12,486 nucleotides of DNA from the NCBI GenBank assembly GCA_030844565.1, contig JAUUNK010000144.1, positions 1-12,486 on the forward strand, written 5' to 3'. The stretch's first letter is position 1, and the number at the start of each line of letters is the position of its first letter. Positions 1 to 6,330 of the stretch are shown in pieces. The stretch comes from Bacteroides ovatus. GTDB taxonomy: Bacteria > Bacteroidota > Bacteroidia > Bacteroidales > Bacteroidaceae. The notes beneath the pieces are model-generated. The model had not been told where the DNA came from and made no database searches. It saw only the letters and a list, made by a program, of their open reading frames with translations. Made by a program: the position numbers and the translations under genes.

Positions 1-75
1 TTCCAGTGTTTGAGCATAGGAAGAGCCTGCTATAAAAAAACAGAGTAAAAAGAGTAGGATATTGTTTTTTTTCAT
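1..75 (-). CDS. Secreted protein of unknown function, N-terminal fragment
   Basis: Only the first 25 codons are inside the window; the gene continues past the left edge. They read as a textbook Sec signal peptide: a lysine-rich start (MKKN), a hydrophobic core of about 14 residues (ILLFLLCFFIAG), then SSYAQ, where signal peptidase I would cut after the alanine of S-Y-A. There is no lipobox cysteine at the cut site, so I expect a periplasmic or outer-membrane protein rather than a lipoprotein. The start is the ATG read leftward from base 75. It is divergent from the TtcA-like gene and shares a 138-base promoter region with it. The mature part is not visible, so no function can be given. Confidence 0.7.
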   Translation of the reverse strand, partial: MKKNNILLFLLCFFIAGSSYAQTLE

Positions 76-107
76 ATACATCTTCTTTGCATTGGTGTTC
101 AGGAGTT

Positions 108-115
108 CAAAAGTA
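108..115 (-). promoter_or_regulatory. Promoter -7 box for the leftward secreted-protein gene
   Basis: Read on the minus strand this is TACTTTTG, a full match to the Bacteroidota -7 consensus TAnnTTTG. It lies 32 bases upstream of the start codon at 75. I see no clean TTTG at the usual 19-21 bases further upstream, so the -33 element is weak. Functional assignment is inferred from consensus and position only. Confidence 0.5.
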
Positions 116-188
116 CAAATTTCTGGGAAATAAACCCTTTTTATCTAATTCTATTATGTTAATTCTTCTTTAAATCATTCTTTTGATT

Positions 189-196
189 TACTTTTG
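189..196 (+). promoter_or_regulatory. Promoter -7 box for the ttcA-like gene
   Basis: TACTTTTG on the plus strand matches TAnnTTTG exactly and ends 17 bases before the ATG at 214, which implies a very short leader. The region 20 bases upstream is T-rich (near 163-170) but has no exact TTTG. With the leftward box at 108-115 it makes this a divergent promoter region. Confidence 0.5.
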
Positions 197-213
197 CAGC
201 CGATTTTGAAGTT

Positions 214-963
214 ATGGCACAATTTACGGAAGAAGAGGGTATGTTTCGCCGCATAGAAAGGCGTTTCAGTAAAGGAGTAGTGGAATACGGATTAATCGAA
301 GAAGGAGATAAAATCCTTATCGGTTTGTCTGGTGGAAAAGATTCTTTGGCTTTGGTAGAGCTATTGGGTCGGCGTTCGCGCATCTTCAAGCCACGCTTTT
401 CGGTTGTGGCGGTGCACGTGGTGATGAAAAATATCCCCTACCAAAGTGATGAAGACTATTTGCGCGGTCATTGTGAAAGGTACGGAGTGCCTTATCTTCG
501 CTATGAAACTTCTTTTGATCCTTCAACGGATAGTCGCAAGTCGCCCTGTTTTCTTTGTTCGTGGAACCGGCGTAAAGCTTTGTTCACTGTAGCTAAAGAA
601 CACCAGTGTAATAAGATTGCTTTAGGACACCACATGGATGACATCCTTGAAACTTTATTGATGAACCTCACTTATCAGGGAGCATTTAGCACTATGCCTC
701 CGCGATTAGTAATGAAGAAATTTGATATGACTATCATCCGCCCTATGTGCTTGGTGCATGAATCCGATTTAATGGAATTGGCACGCATGCGTGGTTACCG
801 GAAACAAGTGAAGAATTGTCCATACGAGTCGCAATCCGGACGTAGCGACATGAAAGAGATTCTCCGTCAATTAGAGAAGATGAATCCTGAGGCCCGTTAC
901 AGTTTATGGGGCAGCATGAGTAATGTGCAGTCGGAGTTGCTTCCTCAAAGAAAAGATTTATAA
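214..963 (+). CDS. ttcA: TtcA-type tRNA 2-thiocytidine synthetase (PP-loop ATPase)
   Basis: Predicted cytoplasmic tRNA-modifying enzyme that adenylates and thiolates a tRNA base; TtcA makes 2-thiocytidine at position 32. The 249-residue protein has the PP-loop SGGKDS at residues 39-44, the paired cysteines CFLC at 112-115, GHHMDD at 138-143, and a third cysteine at 202 in KNCPYE. In this family the PP-loop binds ATP and the three cysteines bind an iron-sulfur cluster; all are present, so the enzyme looks intact. It is somewhat shorter than the roughly 300-residue proteobacterial enzyme. The ATG at 214 sits 17 bases after a good -7 box. A small membrane-protein gene follows after 13 bases and is probably co-transcribed. 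The exact target tRNA is inferred from the family; a related TtuA-type thiolase is the main alternative. Confidence 0.85.
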   Translation: MAQFTEEEGMFRRIERRFSKGVVEYGLIEEGDKILIGLSGGKDSLALVELLGRRSRIFKPRFSVVAVHVVMKNIPYQSDEDYLRGHCERYGVPYLRYETSFDPSTDSRKSPCFLCSWNRRKALFTVAKEHQCNKIALGHHMDDILETLLMNLTYQGAFSTMPPRLVMKKFDMTIIRPMCLVHESDLMELARMRGYRKQVKNCPYESQSGRSDMKEILRQLEKMNPEARYSLWGSMSNVQSELLPQRKDL

Positions 964-976
964 TATATCAATTTAT

Positions 977-1345
977 ATGAAAGGCGTTTATACTATTTTC
1001 TTATTGATTATTTCCAATGTCTTTATGACATTTGCCTGGTATGGCCATCTGAAACTGCAAGAGGCCAAAGTTATTAATAACTGGCCTTTGTATGCAGTGA
1101 TTTTGTTTTCCTGGGTAATTGCCCTTGCCGAATATTCCTGCCAGGTGCCCGCCAACCGTATAGGATTTAATGGAAATGGCGGACCTTTCTCTCTGATGCA
1201 GTTGAAGGTTATCCAAGAGGTGATAACTCTGATAATCTTTACTGTCTTTTCTACCTTATTATTTAAGGGCGAAACTTTGCACTGGAACCATCTTGCAGCC
1301 TTTGTATGTCTGGTGGCTGCGGTCTATTTCGTATTTATGAAGTAG
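977..1345 (+). CDS. DUF486 / DMT-like small four-helix membrane protein
   Basis: A 122-residue integral membrane protein with four predicted helices at about residues 4-22, 36-52, 78-97 and 104-121. The stretch ANRIG followed by a glycine-rich loop and QLKVIQEV is the signature I associate with DUF486, a short half-size relative of drug/metabolite transporters. Substrate is unknown; such half-size proteins usually dimerise. I chose the ATG at 977: a longer in-frame start at 923 would add 18 polar residues and run into the ttcA coding region, whereas 977 leaves a 13-base gap and begins right at the first helix. It probably shares the ttcA promoter. The link to tRNA thiolation is positional only. 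Confidence 0.8.
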   Translation: MKGVYTIFLLIISNVFMTFAWYGHLKLQEAKVINNWPLYAVILFSWVIALAEYSCQVPANRIGFNGNGGPFSLMQLKVIQEVITLIIFTVFSTLLFKGETLHWNHLAAFVCLVAAVYFVFMK

Positions 1346-1353
1346 AACGCGCG

Positions 1354-2370
1354 TCAGGGAACAAGGTATTTTTTCATTCCTTCCGTAAAGTAGGTTTTAT
1401 ATTCATTCTTCTCATCCGTATAGATAAAATAAGCATTGATAGAAGGATGAGCTTTTATAAATCGTTGTGCTTCTTCGAGTCCCATCACCATGAAGGCGGT
1501 GGCAAGTGCGTCGGCTGTCATGCAGTCTTCGGCTATGACGGTGGACGATAGTATGTTGTGCTGAACGGGGTATCCGGTACGCGGGTCGATGGTGTGGGCA
1601 TATTTTTTTCCGTCTTTATAGTAATAGTTGCGGTAGTTTCCCGAAGTGGCCAGCCCCGCATCTGTCAGTTGCAGCACGGTTTGTAGTTCCCGGTTAAGTG
1701 ATAGGGAATCATCTATGGGTTTGTTGATGCCTACCCGCCAGAGGTGGTCTTGAGGGTTGTTGCCTTTCACGACGATTTCTCCGCCTATTTCTACCATGTA
1801 ATTCTTTATACCTTTCCTATCCAGGTAGCGTGCTACTACGTCCACTGCATATCCTTTTGCTACAGCGCTGCAATTGAGCATGATGCGCGGGTCGTCTTTG
1901 ATTACTTTTCCATCCTTGAGTTGCACTTTCCGATAACCTGTTATTTCCAGCAGGCTGTCTACCATCATCGAGTCGGGAAAAGTGCCTTGTTTGAACCCGA
2001 ATCCCCAGGCGTTTGCCAACGGAGCTACGGTAATATCGAAAGCTCCATCGGTCTGGCGGGATATTTCCATAGAACGTTCAAAGCATCTTATGAAAAAGCT
2101 ATCGGTGGCAACCTCTTCATTCCGGTTTACGTGGCTGATGATGGAGGTTTTGTTAAAGGGAGAGAGCGAGGCGTCAAATTGTTTCAATTCTTGCTCTATT
2201 TCAGCTTTGAGGTCTCCCTCATGTTGATAAGTAATGTTATAAAGGGTTCCGAAGATTCCTCCGCTGATTGTGTTGTAAGGAACTTCTTGGTTCTTCTTGG
2301 CTATAATCCAGATGCTGGCTAAGAGCAATAATGTCAGCCATAAGAAGCTTTTTTTTGTATTCTTTTCCAT
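1354..2370 (-). CDS. apbE: ApbE family FAD:protein FMN transferase
   Basis: Predicted enzyme that transfers FMN from FAD to a threonine of exported redox proteins (NqrB/C and RnfG/D-type subunits). The 338-residue protein starts with a cytoplasmic KNTKK patch and one hydrophobic segment (about 9-24) without a lipobox, so I expect a membrane-anchored enzyme facing the periplasm. Family landmarks appear in order: FDITVAPL at 111-118, AVAKGYAVD at 169-177, EIGGE at 194-198, SGNYRNYY at 243-250, HTIDPRTGYPV at 259-269 and the metal-binding MTADALAT at 284-291. Length and motifs are those of an intact enzyme. It is the last gene of the six-gene run, 7 bases after mntP. No flavinylated partner is encoded nearby, so its substrate must lie elsewhere in the genome. 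Confidence 0.92.
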   Translation of the reverse strand: MEKNTKKSFLWLTLLLLASIWIIAKKNQEVPYNTISGGIFGTLYNITYQHEGDLKAEIEQELKQFDASLSPFNKTSIISHVNRNEEVATDSFFIRCFERSMEISRQTDGAFDITVAPLANAWGFGFKQGTFPDSMMVDSLLEITGYRKVQLKDGKVIKDDPRIMLNCSAVAKGYAVDVVARYLDRKGIKNYMVEIGGEIVVKGNNPQDHLWRVGINKPIDDSLSLNRELQTVLQLTDAGLATSGNYRNYYYKDGKKYAHTIDPRTGYPVQHNILSSTVIAEDCMTADALATAFMVMGLEEAQRFIKAHPSINAYFIYTDEKNEYKTYFTEGMKKYLVP

Positions 2371-2377
2371 TCTCGTT

Positions 2378-2959
2378 TTAATTGAAAAATAAATGTTCTA
2401 TTAATATTTTGATTCCGATAGAAATCAATATGATACCTCCCCAAAGTTCCGCTCGCATCTTTCTGGCAAATCCGCAACCGCATTTGATACCGAAAAGTAG
2501 ACCGACGAGGGAAAGCACGAACGATACCACACCGATGATAATGATGGGGGAGAAGATAGTGGAAAACTCGTTTATTCCCAGGAAAGCGAAAGAGATGCCA
2601 ATAGCAAGTGCATCGATACTTGTGGCAATAGCCATAGTAAACACCACTTTTAAGCTGGTTGGATTAAACTCCTGCCGGCAATCTTCATCTTTAAAAGATT
2701 CCCTCACCATTCTTCCTCCCAGGAAAGCCAGAATGCCGAAAGCAATCCAATGGTCCACGCTTTCTATCAAATGGCTGAAGGTACTGGCGCCTATCCACCC
2801 CAGAAAAGGCATCATAGCCTGGAAGAATCCAAAGGCAAAGGCCATCACTAGCATAGGACGCCACTGGATACGTTTTAAAAAAATGCCGCTTGCAATTGAT
2901 ACAGCGAAACAATCCATCGCTAAACCTATTGCAAGCAGCCATATTTCAAGTCCTGTCAT
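2378..2959 (-). CDS. mntP: Manganese exporter MntP
   Basis: Inner-membrane Mn2+ efflux pump that protects against manganese excess. The 193-residue protein has about six hydrophobic helices in two halves. Each half carries the family's charged helix motif: AMDCFAVS with Asp16 and ATSIDALAIGIS with Asp116, the positions needed for transport in the E. coli protein. Length is standard. It lies 3 bases after the DUF6048 stop and 7 bases before apbE, so it is expressed as part of a polycistron. I see no yybP-ykoY manganese riboswitch in front of it, and there is no room for one. Control in response to Mn2+ would have to act at the operon promoter or elsewhere. Confidence 0.92.
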   Translation of the reverse strand: MTGLEIWLLAIGLAMDCFAVSIASGIFLKRIQWRPMLVMAFAFGFFQAMMPFLGWIGASTFSHLIESVDHWIAFGILAFLGGRMVRESFKDEDCRQEFNPTSLKVVFTMAIATSIDALAIGISFAFLGINEFSTIFSPIIIIGVVSFVLSLVGLLFGIKCGCGFARKMRAELWGGIILISIGIKILIEHLFFN

Positions 2960-2962
2960 TGT

Positions 2963-3739
2963 TTATAAAGGTAGTTTATAGATAAGAGAATAAGTAACTC
3001 CTATGTTATTCGATTTGTATTTGCCATAGCCGGGAACATACCACGGATTGCCGTATTCGCTGATAGAAGCACTCATTTTGTATTTCATCCTCAGTGCCCA
3101 TCCCATACAGAAATTCTTATAAACCTTCACTTTTACACCTAGCACTAACTCAAACCATTGTACGGTTGCCTTCATTCCTAGATGGTTATAGGGAACATTG
3201 CCGCCCCATATATCGTCATGTATCCCGGGATTCTCCAGTTGGTCTCCCCAGATGGGATCGTTGAAGGGGAGAGTGGTTACATCATATTTGAAACTGCTGA
3301 GTCCATATCGCAATCCGACATACAGGAAATTGTTTTTTTCTTTTTTCTTCGCCATCGTGTTGTAGTCCACGCCGATACGAAAATAAGGTGAGGTATTGCT
3401 TTTATAATGGATTCCGGTTTCGTTCCATGTGTCCGTGTTGCCGAATCCCAGCTCCAGTGCAGGAATAAATTTGTTTTTCAGATTTACTTTCACGCTGATT
3501 TCCGAGCTGAGGAAATCTCCTCCCAACACTTTGCTTCCGATGCCGTAGAGGTCCACACCAACATACGTCCCATTATAAAAAGGAATAGTGTCCACTACCA
3601 CCGGCTTTTCTTTTTCCTTCTCCCTTTGAGAGACAGGGCGGGGGTATGGTTGTTGTGCCTGTACCGGAATTGCTATGGATAAGACCAAAAGCAGGCTAAT
3701 CGCGGTACCTATAAAATAATTCCAGGTTAGTCGTCCCAT
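2963..3739 (-). CDS. DUF6048 family exported protein, probable outer-membrane beta-barrel
   Basis: A 258-residue protein with a signal peptide (hydrophobic core about residues 9-24, cut expected after VQA near 28) and a proline/charged linker (about 30-47). The rest is rich in alternating aromatic and small residues, with glycine-rich turns and repeated short strands ending in a hydrophobic C-terminus (YSLIYKLPL), as in small outer-membrane barrels. I recall DUF6048 proteins from Bacteroidota lying next to a DUF6452 protein, as here; no function is known to me. The ATG at 3739 gives a 44-base overlap with the end of the DUF6452 gene. It is the only Met that keeps the signal peptide intact, so the overlap is probably real and suggests translational coupling. 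Confidence 0.75.
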   Translation of the reverse strand: MGRLTWNYFIGTAISLLLVLSIAIPVQAQQPYPRPVSQREKEKEKPVVVDTIPFYNGTYVGVDLYGIGSKVLGGDFLSSEISVKVNLKNKFIPALELGFGNTDTWNETGIHYKSNTSPYFRIGVDYNTMAKKKEKNNFLYVGLRYGLSSFKYDVTTLPFNDPIWGDQLENPGIHDDIWGGNVPYNHLGMKATVQWFELVLGVKVKVYKNFCMGWALRMKYKMSASISEYGNPWYVPGYGKYKSNNIGVTYSLIYKLPL

Positions 3740-4226
3740 TTGTATTAGCTGCTTGGTTTAAAATATGTATAGAATCCAGTTGATCGATTTGCCCGGGGCG
3801 TGACGACTTACCGATTCTTATGTTTACAATGCTTTGCTTCATGCTATAGCCACATTCCATTGATTCGAAATAAGGAATATTTTTTTGTTTGATATAGATG
3901 GTATCTGCCTGAGTTTTGCTTCGCGGGTAATTGTAATGGAGCACAAAGATAGTGCTGTCTGCGGTATATCTCAGGGGTAACATGAGATCGTGTACATCTT
4001 TCTGATTGTTAATCAGGATGGAATCCGTTCCAAAGGCAGTCACGGTGAGAGAGTCCAACGTGTCGGCCTGTGCTATACCCGTTTCCGGGTTGGTAGTATA
4101 TAAGTTGCAATATATCATAGGTCTTCCCGCTAGAGAGCAATCGTTTTCCTCCGAGCACGAAGTGCTTAGACCGACAGCACAGCCTACAATGAGCAATACC
4201 AGGAAAAGATGAATTAAATTCTTCAT
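3696..4226 (-). CDS. DUF6452 family lipoprotein
   Basis: A 176-residue predicted lipoprotein. The N-terminus has a hydrophobic core and two candidate lipid-carrying cysteines: Cys16 (IVGC) and Cys24 (STSC). Cys24 is followed by SEEND, an acidic run like the lipoprotein export signal that sends Bacteroidota lipoproteins to the cell surface. The mature part is short, polar and strand-rich, without catalytic motifs I recognise. It overlaps the DUF6048 gene by 44 bases and follows the glycosyltransferase by 15 bases. The pairing with DUF6048 suggests the two act together at the outer membrane; that is inference from gene order. Function unknown. Confidence 0.75.
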   Translation of the reverse strand: MKNLIHLFLVLLIVGCAVGLSTSCSEENDCSLAGRPMIYCNLYTTNPETGIAQADTLDSLTVTAFGTDSILINNQKDVHDLMLPLRYTADSTIFVLHYNYPRSKTQADTIYIKQKNIPYFESMECGYSMKQSIVNIRIGKSSRPGQIDQLDSIHILNQAANTNGTTNLELFYRYRD

Positions 4227-4241
4227 ATTCGTTGTTCCTTA

Positions 4242-5195
4242 TTATATTTTCTTTTCTATTTGATAGTTATTCCTTTCCGGGGCGTTACGCGAGATAAGTT
4301 CGCCCAAGAAACCGGCCAGAAACAGTTGGGTACCGATAATCATTGCGGTGAGCGACAGATAGAAGTAGGGTGAATCCGTCACCAGCCGATAGGGTAACCC
4401 ATGGTTCATGGAGTATAACTTGCTGGCACCTACAATGATGACCGAGATAAAACCTAATATAAACATTAGCGAACCCAGCAGACCGAAAAAATGCATCGGC
4501 TTGATGCCGAACTTTGAAAGAAACCAGAGCGAAATCAAATCGAGGTATCCATTGAAGAAACGGTTGAGTCCTCCAAATTTAGTCTTTCCGAATTTACGTG
4601 CCTGATGGTGCACCACCTTTTCACCAATTTTGCCAAAACCTGCATTCTTTGCCAAATAAGGAATGTAGCGGTGCATTTCTCCATACACTTCGATATTCTT
4701 CACCACTTCCCGACGATAGGCTTTGAGTCCGCAATTGAAGTCGTGTAGATTCTTGATGCCGGAAACTTTGCGGGCAGTGGCATTAAACAGTTTGGTAGGA
4801 AGTGTCTTCGACAGTGGATCATATCTTTTTTGCTTCCACCCCGATACAAGATCATATCCTTCTTGGGTAATCATGCGGTAGAGTTCCGGAATTTCGTCCG
4901 GGCTATCCTGCAAGTCCGCGTCCATGGTGATGACCACATCTCCTTCAGCTTCTTCGAATCCACAGAAAAGAGCTGGAGACTTGCCATAGTTGCGCCGGAA
5001 CTTGATGCCTTTCACGCAATCAGCCCCTGCTTTGAGCCCTTCTATTATTTCCCAGGAGCGGTCCGTACTGCCGTCGTTAATAAAGATGACTTCATAAGAA
5101 AAGCCGTTTTCCTTCATTACACGTTCAATCCAGGCAAACAGTTCGGAGAGAGATTCTTCTTCGTTGAACAAAGGCACTACTACTGATATATCCAT
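4242..5195 (-). CDS. Membrane-anchored family 2 glycosyltransferase (GtrB/DPM-like)
   Basis: Predicted to transfer a sugar from a nucleotide donor to a polyprenyl phosphate on the cytoplasmic face of the inner membrane. The 317-residue protein begins directly with the GT-A fold (SVVVPLFNEEES at 4-15), then NDGSTD at 40-45, the metal/nucleotide motif DADLQDSPDE at 92-101 and FNCGLKAYRR at 153-162. Two C-terminal transmembrane helices lie at about 235-258 and 277-300. This is the arrangement of GtrB, ArnC and bacterial DPM-type enzymes. I chose the ATG at 5195: an upstream ATG at 5225 would add ten non-conserved residues and overlap the preceding stop. The 5195 start leaves a 16-base gap with an A-rich leader. 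Sugar and acceptor cannot be told from sequence. Confidence 0.88.
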   Translation of the reverse strand: MDISVVVPLFNEEESLSELFAWIERVMKENGFSYEVIFINDGSTDRSWEIIEGLKAGADCVKGIKFRRNYGKSPALFCGFEEAEGDVVITMDADLQDSPDEIPELYRMITQEGYDLVSGWKQKRYDPLSKTLPTKLFNATARKVSGIKNLHDFNCGLKAYRREVVKNIEVYGEMHRYIPYLAKNAGFGKIGEKVVHHQARKFGKTKFGGLNRFFNGYLDLISLWFLSKFGIKPMHFFGLLGSLMFILGFISVIIVGASKLYSMNHGLPYRLVTDSPYFYLSLTAMIIGTQLFLAGFLGELISRNAPERNNYQIEKKI

Positions 5196-5211
5196 TTTAT
5201 TCTTTACCGAT

Positions 5212-5766
5212 TTAGGATTGTACAAAAGGTTGTCCGTTAGCAGAATTTTCTTTTCTCATCACGGCTAGTGCGGTAGGAAAAGCAAAGATGCAACCCCATA
5301 ATATATCTAGTCCGATACATTGTATGGTGATGTCCAGAGGGCTGAGCGAACGGGCAGCTTGTTTCATTTCTTCTATTATTTCTTTATTCTCTACTAATTC
5401 GGGGCTGGTAGTCATCAATCTGTCCCATAGCTGGCTGTAGGCATCGGCAATGTAGCCATGGTCAATGTATTGAAAATACACATAATGGGCCACAGACACC
5501 AACAGGGAAGCAAAGAGATACAGAAGAATGGTGAATATCAAGGCGTGTAGGAAGCTGATTGTTCCCTTACAATATTTATCCCTGTATTGTTTTGCATAAT
5601 AATATCCCAAGAATGGTACTGCCAAGGTGAACAATAAATATAATAAGGAGAGAAAAGGAGCATTAAAGGCCAATGGAAACAATATGAACTTAACTATCCA
5701 ATAGAGACCCATATAGGTACCGAAGGTCATAGCGTATTTCTGTGTGTAACTTCTGTCTTCTTTCAT
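5212..5766 (-). CDS. DUF4199 family membrane protein
   Basis: A 184-residue protein with about four hydrophobic segments (roughly 12-33, 36-57, 70-98 and 145-170) and a soluble, charged loop between the third and fourth (about 101-144). This fits DUF4199, a Bacteroidota family often next to a GtrB-like glycosyltransferase, as here; its role is unknown. ATGs lie at 5766, 5781 and 5802. The last is upstream of the -7 box at 5792-5799 and cannot be on the mRNA. The start at 5781 would leave almost no leader. I prefer 5766 (MKEDRSYTQ); 5781 remains possible. It is the first gene of the six-gene run. A flippase-like helper role for the polyprenyl-linked sugar is conceivable but unsupported. Confidence 0.78.
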   Translation of the reverse strand: MKEDRSYTQKYAMTFGTYMGLYWIVKFILFPLAFNAPFLSLLYLLFTLAVPFLGYYYAKQYRDKYCKGTISFLHALIFTILLYLFASLLVSVAHYVYFQYIDHGYIADAYSQLWDRLMTTSPELVENKEIIEEMKQAARSLSPLDITIQCIGLDILWGCIFAFPTALAVMRKENSANGQPFVQS

Positions 5767-5791
5767 CTTGTTATTATTCATAAATTGTGTG

Positions 5792-5799
5792 CAAAGGTA
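5792..5799 (-). promoter_or_regulatory. Promoter -7 box for the six-gene minus-strand operon
   Basis: TACCTTTG on the minus strand matches TAnnTTTG exactly. Transcription would begin near 5785, about 20 bases before the ATG at 5766. No clear -33 TTTG is seen at the expected spacing. The following genes are separated by 16 bases or less, or overlap, and I see no internal promoter, so this box probably drives all six down to apbE. Confidence 0.55.
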
Positions 5800-5900
5800 C
5801 AAATAATATCTATTGATAGGGGAGATATGGTTGTTAAAGTTAATAAAGCCCTCTTAGACAGTGAAATGAAAAATTTCTCAAAAAAAAGTATACCATTCTA

Positions 5901-5930
5901 TTGCAGATTCCGCAAAAATATCTACCTTTG
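5901..5930 (+). promoter_or_regulatory. Promoter for SRP RNA and tRNA-Thr
   Basis: TTG at 5901-5903 and TACCTTTG at 5923-5930 are separated by 19 bases, the expected spacing for the Bacteroidota primary sigma factor. Transcription should start about 5937, just before the first paired base of the SRP RNA at 5944. Confidence 0.7.
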
Positions 5931-5943
5931 CAACCGCAAATAC

Positions 5944-6039
5944 GGGTAAGTCCTATACGGCCAGCTCCCTTCGAATCCTCCAGGGCTTGATCGCAGCAAA
6001 GGTAGTTGGTTGTAGCGGCGCGATATAGTAAGCTTACCC
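5944..6039 (+). ncRNA. ffs: Bacterial small SRP RNA (4.5S-like)
   Basis: RNA scaffold of the signal recognition particle; it binds Ffh and helps deliver nascent membrane proteins to FtsY. The 96-base segment folds into one long rod: GGGTAAG (5944-5950) pairs with CTTACCC (6033-6039), CTATA (5953-5957) with TATAG (6024-6028), and CCAGCT (5961-5966) with AGTTGG (6004-6009, one G-U). The apical part keeps the Ffh-binding sides CAGG (5981-5984) and AGCA (5995-5998), followed by AAGG as in E. coli. The ten bases between them, GCTTGATCGC, replace the usual stem and GGAA tetraloop with the same length. It has its own promoter and lies 6 bases before tRNA-Thr. No convincing protein frame covers it. 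Confidence 0.82.
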
Positions 6040-6045
6040 ACCCCC

Positions 6046-6119
6046 GCCTCTTTAGCTCAGTTGGCCAGAGCACGTGATTTGTAATCTCGGGGTCGTTGGT
6101 TCGAATCCGACAAGAGGCT
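6046..6119 (+). tRNA. tRNA-Thr (anticodon UGU)
   Basis: A complete 74-base cloverleaf. Acceptor GCCTCTT pairs perfectly with AAGAGGC, the D-arm is GCTC/GAGC, the anticodon loop TTTGTAA places TGT at 6080-6082, the variable loop has five bases, and the T-arm GTTGG-TTCGAAT-CCGAC is perfect. The discriminator is U and no CCA is encoded, so CCA is added afterwards. The anticodon stem CGTGA/TCTCG has a central U-U mismatch (6075 and 6087, tRNA positions 29 and 41). It lies 6 bases after the SRP RNA and probably shares its transcript. Confidence 0.95.
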
Positions 6120-6122
6120 CAA

Positions 6123-6170
6123 GAAAGAAGGACGGCATTCAAAAGAAATTTTGGATGCCGTCCTTCTTTC
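6123..6170 (+). terminator. Long hairpin ending the SRP RNA-tRNA-Thr transcript
   Basis: Bases 6123-6144 pair with 6149-6170 in a 22-base-pair stem with a single G-U and a GAAA tetraloop (6145-6148). A run of seven T follows at 6184-6190, 13 bases after the stem. The distance is long for a classic intrinsic terminator, so it may instead be a 3' stabilising hairpin. Position right after the tRNA and before the mdh promoter favours transcription end. Confidence 0.6.
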
Positions 6171-6272
6171 AATACGACCAGTCTTTTTTTCGACCTTGGC
6201 TTGGGGCTCACCCGATAACTTTTCATTATCAGACAGAACTTTTTTCGATAGACAACCGACCGCTAAAGTGCT

Positions 6273-6280
6273 TATCTTTG
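6273..6280 (+). promoter_or_regulatory. Promoter -7 box for mdh
   Basis: TATCTTTG matches TAnnTTTG exactly, 50 bases upstream of the mdh ATG. Transcription would start near 6287, giving a leader of about 44 bases. No good TTTG lies 19-21 bases upstream. Confidence 0.5.
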
Positions 6281-6330
6281 TATCGTCAACCCATACAAAG
6301 AATATTTACTTTTTAAAACAAATTGAAATT

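Noticed and set aside
1744..2322. A 192-codon plus-strand open frame opposite apbE
   Set aside because: It lies entirely on the antisense strand of a gene with full ApbE motifs, and its translation is aromatic and cysteine-rich without any domain.
2382..2981. A 199-codon plus-strand open frame opposite mntP
   Set aside because: Antisense shadow of a clear membrane transporter; the translation is low in hydrophobic structure and has no recognisable family.
5840..6073. A 77-codon minus-strand open frame across the SRP RNA
   Set aside because: The same bases form the long paired rod of the SRP RNA with its own promoter on the plus strand; no start signal supports a protein.
6151..6330. A 60-codon N-terminal extension of malate dehydrogenase
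   Set aside because: It would be translated from within the hairpin, upstream of the mdh promoter; the family fold begins right at the ATG at 6331.
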